NCBI GenBank assembly: GCA_025356695.1
Contig: JANXSE010000013.1
Span: 1-8,160 of the forward strand
DNA from: Betaproteobacteria bacterium
GTDB lineage: Bacteria; Pseudomonadota; Gammaproteobacteria; Burkholderiales; SG8-41
Length of the DNA: 8,160 nt
Direction of reading: 5' to 3'
The position numbers were made by a program, and so were the translations under genes. Below the pieces are notes generated by a model, which ran no database searches, had not been told where the DNA came from, and saw only the letters and a list, made by a program, of their open reading frames with translations. This document shows, piece by piece, positions 5,738 through 8,160 of the stretch (position 1 is the stretch's first letter; each line of letters begins with the position of its first letter).

Positions 5738-6712
5738 TTATTCGACTTGAACGCGCGCTGCTTTGGCGACTTTTGCCCATTTCTCGCTTTCCGTTCTGAC
5801 GAAAGCGGTGAATTCTTCGGACGAGTTGCCGCCGGCCAGTCCGCCCTGTTGCAGAATTTTTTCGCGCATATCCGGCGATTTCAGCATCTTCACCAGTTCG
5901 GCGTTGACCTTGACCAGAATCTCACGCGGCGTGCCGGCAGGCATTACCACGCCGTTCCACGAACTGCCGTCGAAACCCTTGAGCCCGGATTGATCGACGG
6001 TCGGCAGATCGGGCAGCGGTGGAAAGCGCTCGCGCGTGGACACCGCGATGGCGCGCACCTTGCCTTGTTGCACGAAAGGGAGTGCCGCGATCGCCGTGCT
6101 GAAGGCGAGGTCAATCTGGCCCGAGATCTGGTCGATCATTGCCGGTGAGGCGCCTTTGTATGGTACGTGCACGATCTGTACGCCGGCCATCGATTTCAAC
6201 ATTTCCATCATCATGTGCGGGCTGGTGCCGTTGCCGGTCGACGCGTAGGTCAGTGCGCCCGGCCGCGCCTTCGCCAGCACGATGAGCTCACGCACATTTC
6301 TGGCCGGAATCGACGGATGCACCATGAGCAAACTCGGCAGTACGGCGAGCAGTGTCACGTACGAAAAATCTTTTTGCAGATCGAAGCCGAGCTTGCTGTA
6401 GACGCCCGGCGCGATGCTTTGCGCGACCGTCATCATGCAGATGGTGTAACCGTCAGCCACCGCTTTCGCGCATTGCTCGAAGCCGATGTTGCCGCCGGCG
6501 CCGCCGCGATTGTCGGCTACGACCTGCACGCCCCAGGCTTTTGACAGCGCATCGGCGGCAAGGCGGCCCATGATGTCGGTGGGGCCGCCGGGCGGGAAGT
6601 TGATCAGAAAGCGCACCGGCTTGGTTGGATATTGCTGGGCGAGCGCTGATGTTGCAGTGGTTATGGCGAGCGCAGCGAAGAACGGCAACAGGGTTCGAAC
6701 GGCGGTTTTCAT
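5738..6712 (-). CDS. Bug/TctC-family periplasmic solute-binding protein (second copy)
   Basis: A 324-residue extracytoplasmic binding protein of the tripartite tricarboxylate transporter family. The signal peptide ends SALA at residue 25. Family marks are PTKPVRFLINFPPGGPTD (29-46, ligand loop with D46), VVADNRGGAGGNIG (64-77), VADGYTI (85-91), LTYASTGNGTSPHM (154-167), VHVPYKGASPAMID (181-194) and PLPDLPTVDQSGLKGF (232-247). It is only distantly similar to the Bug protein at 2142-3104: the loop is PPGGPTD rather than PAGGNVD, and the mid-region motif is STGNGTSPHM rather than SAGIGNGQHL. The two are therefore not a recent duplication and probably bind different ligands. A strong GAGGAGG ribosome site precedes the ATG at 6712. 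It sits 35 bases behind the exonuclease fusion and 24 bases before the two-TM protein. No transporter membrane subunits accompany it. Confidence 0.94.
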   Translation of the reverse strand: MKTAVRTLLPFFAALAITTATSALAQQYPTKPVRFLINFPPGGPTDIMGRLAADALSKAWGVQVVADNRGGAGGNIGFEQCAKAVADGYTICMMTVAQSIAPGVYSKLGFDLQKDFSYVTLLAVLPSLLMVHPSIPARNVRELIVLAKARPGALTYASTGNGTSPHMMMEMLKSMAGVQIVHVPYKGASPAMIDQISGQIDLAFSTAIAALPFVQQGKVRAIAVSTRERFPPLPDLPTVDQSGLKGFDGSSWNGVVMPAGTPREILVKVNAELVKMLKSPDMREKILQQGGLAGGNSSEEFTAFVRTESEKWAKVAKAARVQVE

Positions 6713-6717
6713 GATGG

Positions 6718-6724
6718 CCTCCTC
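6718..6724 (-). promoter_or_regulatory. Strong ribosome binding site of the second Bug gene
   Basis: GAGGAGG on the minus strand, 5 bases before the ATG at 6712, a full match to the anti-Shine-Dalgarno sequence. It is the strongest site in the window and suggests high expression of this binding protein relative to its neighbours. Confidence 0.85.
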
Positions 6725-6747
6725 AACAATCCACGCGAGCGCGCAGT

Positions 6748-8133
6748 TTACGCCGTGAGCGGTACGATCTCCACCGCGTTTTTGCGATCGAGCAGAAAAC
6801 GTTTGAGTATTTTGTAGGTGTCGAGATCGAAGGCGGGGCGCACATTGAGTTCGGCAAGTTCGTCATCGCTCTGCACGGTGCCGAGATAACACCAGTGATC
6901 GAGCACGTGCATGACAGCCCCGGTGCCGTTGTTTTCGCGCACGCCGATGCGGCCGCGGTACGGCCAGCTTTGCAGTTTGAGTTCGGCCAGCGCCTGCATC
7001 AGCCGCAGATCATGTTGCGCCGGCGCTTCCTTGCCGGCACAGACGCCGCGGCAGCGCTGCAATTGATGCGCGAAGCAGGGGCCGCCTTTGCTTTTTTCCA
7101 GACCGACGGTGACCGGGCATAGCTCGAATGCCTCTGTCAGACCGCGTAGTGCATTGACTGCCGTGCGTTTGCTGCGGAATACGCCGTAGACTGTTTCGCC
7201 GCTGCTGAAATCGATTTCGCTCGCGTGCGTCAGCAACGGTGCGCCGCCGGATTCGGCATTCCAGCGCCAGGCATGCAGATCGTTGTTGCGGCGCAGTTGC
7301 CGGTTGAGCGTGGGCAGCAGGTCTTTCACCAGCCGCGCTTCTTCGAGCAGCGCGCCGAGTTCGCCCGCGGTTTGTTTCCATTCAACGCGGCGTATCTGCT
7401 GCACGATGTTCATGTCTTTCGACAGGCGGTGATCGCCGGAAAAATGCGCCTGCACGCGCGAGCGCAGGTTGACGCTTTTGCCGATGTAGATGGGTAGATC
7501 GTTTTCGCCGTAGAACAGATAAACGCCCGGCGCGGCGGGGACAGTCTCAATCGAGAAATCGGCAAGGCCCGCCGGCAGCGTCGGTTTTTTCAGTTGTGCT
7601 GCTGCGGCCGCGGCAAGTGCATCATCACCGAGTTCGTTGCGCCAGATCTGCACCAGATCCCACAACACGCGCGCATCGCCAAGCGCGCGGTGGCGTGCTT
7701 CGCAGTTCACGTTGTGGCGTTCCATCAGTGTATCGAGATTGTGCTTGGCGTGGCCCGGATACAGTTTGCGCGAGAGTTTGACTGTGCACAGCAGGTCGGA
7801 CGAATAAGGTATTTCAAGCCGCGCGAATTCGTTTTTGAGAAAGCCGTAATCGAAGCGCGCGTTGTGCGCGATCAGCAGCTTGCCTTCGAGCCTTTGCCTG
7901 AGCGCCGCGGCGATATCTTCGAAGGCCGGCGCGTCGGCCACCATCGCGTTGCTGATGCCGGTCAGGGATTCGATGAAGGGGGGTATTCGCGTTTGCGGAT
8001 TGATCAGCGTGCTCCACTCGCCGGTATAACGACCAGCATCGACTTCGACCAGACCGATTTCGGTGATGCGGTCGCTGGTTGCCGTTGCGCCGGTGGTCTC
8101 CAGATCGAGAAAAACGAGCGGGCGATCAAGCAT
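6748..8133 (-). CDS. DEDDh 3'-5' exonuclease fused to a GIY-YIG (Cho/UvrC-like) endonuclease
   Basis: A 461-residue two-nuclease protein. Residues 5-165 form a DnaQ/Pol III epsilon-type exonuclease with all five catalytic residues: D10 and E12 (FLDLETTG), D95 (HNARFDYGFL), H148 and D153 (HRALGDA). An alanine-rich linker (172-180) leads to a GIY-YIG domain at about 195-285, with GVYLF (203-207), YIGKS (216-220), R224/R226 and the catalytic glutamate E265 (LLEEARLVK), as in Cho and the N-terminal half of UvrC. C339, C353, C361 and C365 follow in a UvrC-like pattern, then a C-terminal region of about 90 residues. There is no UvrB-binding or helix-hairpin-helix region. Such proteins are often called 'Pol III epsilon', but this is more likely a repair nuclease than the replicative proofreader. 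The ATG at 8133 gives the family start; its ribosome site is poor. The second Bug gene follows after 35 bases. Confidence 0.93.
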   Translation of the reverse strand: MLDRPLVFLDLETTGATATSDRITEIGLVEVDAGRYTGEWSTLINPQTRIPPFIESLTGISNAMVADAPAFEDIAAALRQRLEGKLLIAHNARFDYGFLKNEFARLEIPYSSDLLCTVKLSRKLYPGHAKHNLDTLMERHNVNCEARHRALGDARVLWDLVQIWRNELGDDALAAAAAAQLKKPTLPAGLADFSIETVPAAPGVYLFYGENDLPIYIGKSVNLRSRVQAHFSGDHRLSKDMNIVQQIRRVEWKQTAGELGALLEEARLVKDLLPTLNRQLRRNNDLHAWRWNAESGGAPLLTHASEIDFSSGETVYGVFRSKRTAVNALRGLTEAFELCPVTVGLEKSKGGPCFAHQLQRCRGVCAGKEAPAQHDLRLMQALAELKLQSWPYRGRIGVRENNGTGAVMHVLDHWCYLGTVQSDDELAELNVRPAFDLDTYKILKRFLLDRKNAVEIVPLTA

Positions 8134-8160
8134 CCGGATGCGCGTTCAGTCGGCACCGCT

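Noticed and set aside
8134..8160. Possible end of another minus-strand gene upstream of the exonuclease fusion
   Set aside because: One frame reads a few codons then TGA, but 27 bases are too few to support a gene call.

Overview
The window looks like chromosomal DNA of a GC-rich betaproteobacterium, most likely a member of the Burkholderiales. The main reasons are a DUF3567 protein (a family I know only from betaproteobacteria) and two stand-alone Bug/TctC-type periplasmic binding proteins, which are hugely expanded in this order. Base composition and codon use look even from end to end. I see no insertion sequence, prophage, CRISPR array, tRNA or rRNA, and no gene-free stretch longer than about 145 bases.

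Layout, left to right. (1) Minus strand, cut by the left edge: the first 232 codons of a polytopic membrane protein of the spermidine-synthase-like ('fused MFS/spermidine synthase') type. (2) Minus strand, transcribed right to left from about 3.81 kb: two tandem, paralogous 96-residue membrane proteins of unknown function whose coding regions overlap by 4 bases, then a Bug-family solute-binding protein, then a secreted M20 metallopeptidase resembling glutamate carboxypeptidase (carboxypeptidase G2). The Bug gene probably has its own extended -10 promoter. (3) Divergent from that block, plus strand: an EamA (DMT superfamily) exporter, then a small DUF3567 protein. (4) Minus strand, transcribed right to left from the right edge: a DEDDh exonuclease fused to a GIY-YIG/UvrC-like nuclease, a second Bug protein, and a two-TM membrane protein. 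The last of these ends by sharing a CTAG with the DUF3567 stop codon.

Functional reading: two cell-envelope scavenging modules (Bug + M20 peptidase; Bug + membrane protein) surround an exporter and small membrane proteins, with one DNA-repair-type nuclease upstream of the second module. Neither Bug gene has tctA/tctB membrane partners here. The Bug-M20 pair suggests release of C-terminal glutamate from periplasmic peptides or folate-like compounds with capture of a carboxylate product, but this link is inference. Nothing here is clearly a new defence or mobile system. The best candidates for undescribed biology are the tandem small membrane proteins and the UvrC-like cysteine cluster in the exonuclease fusion.
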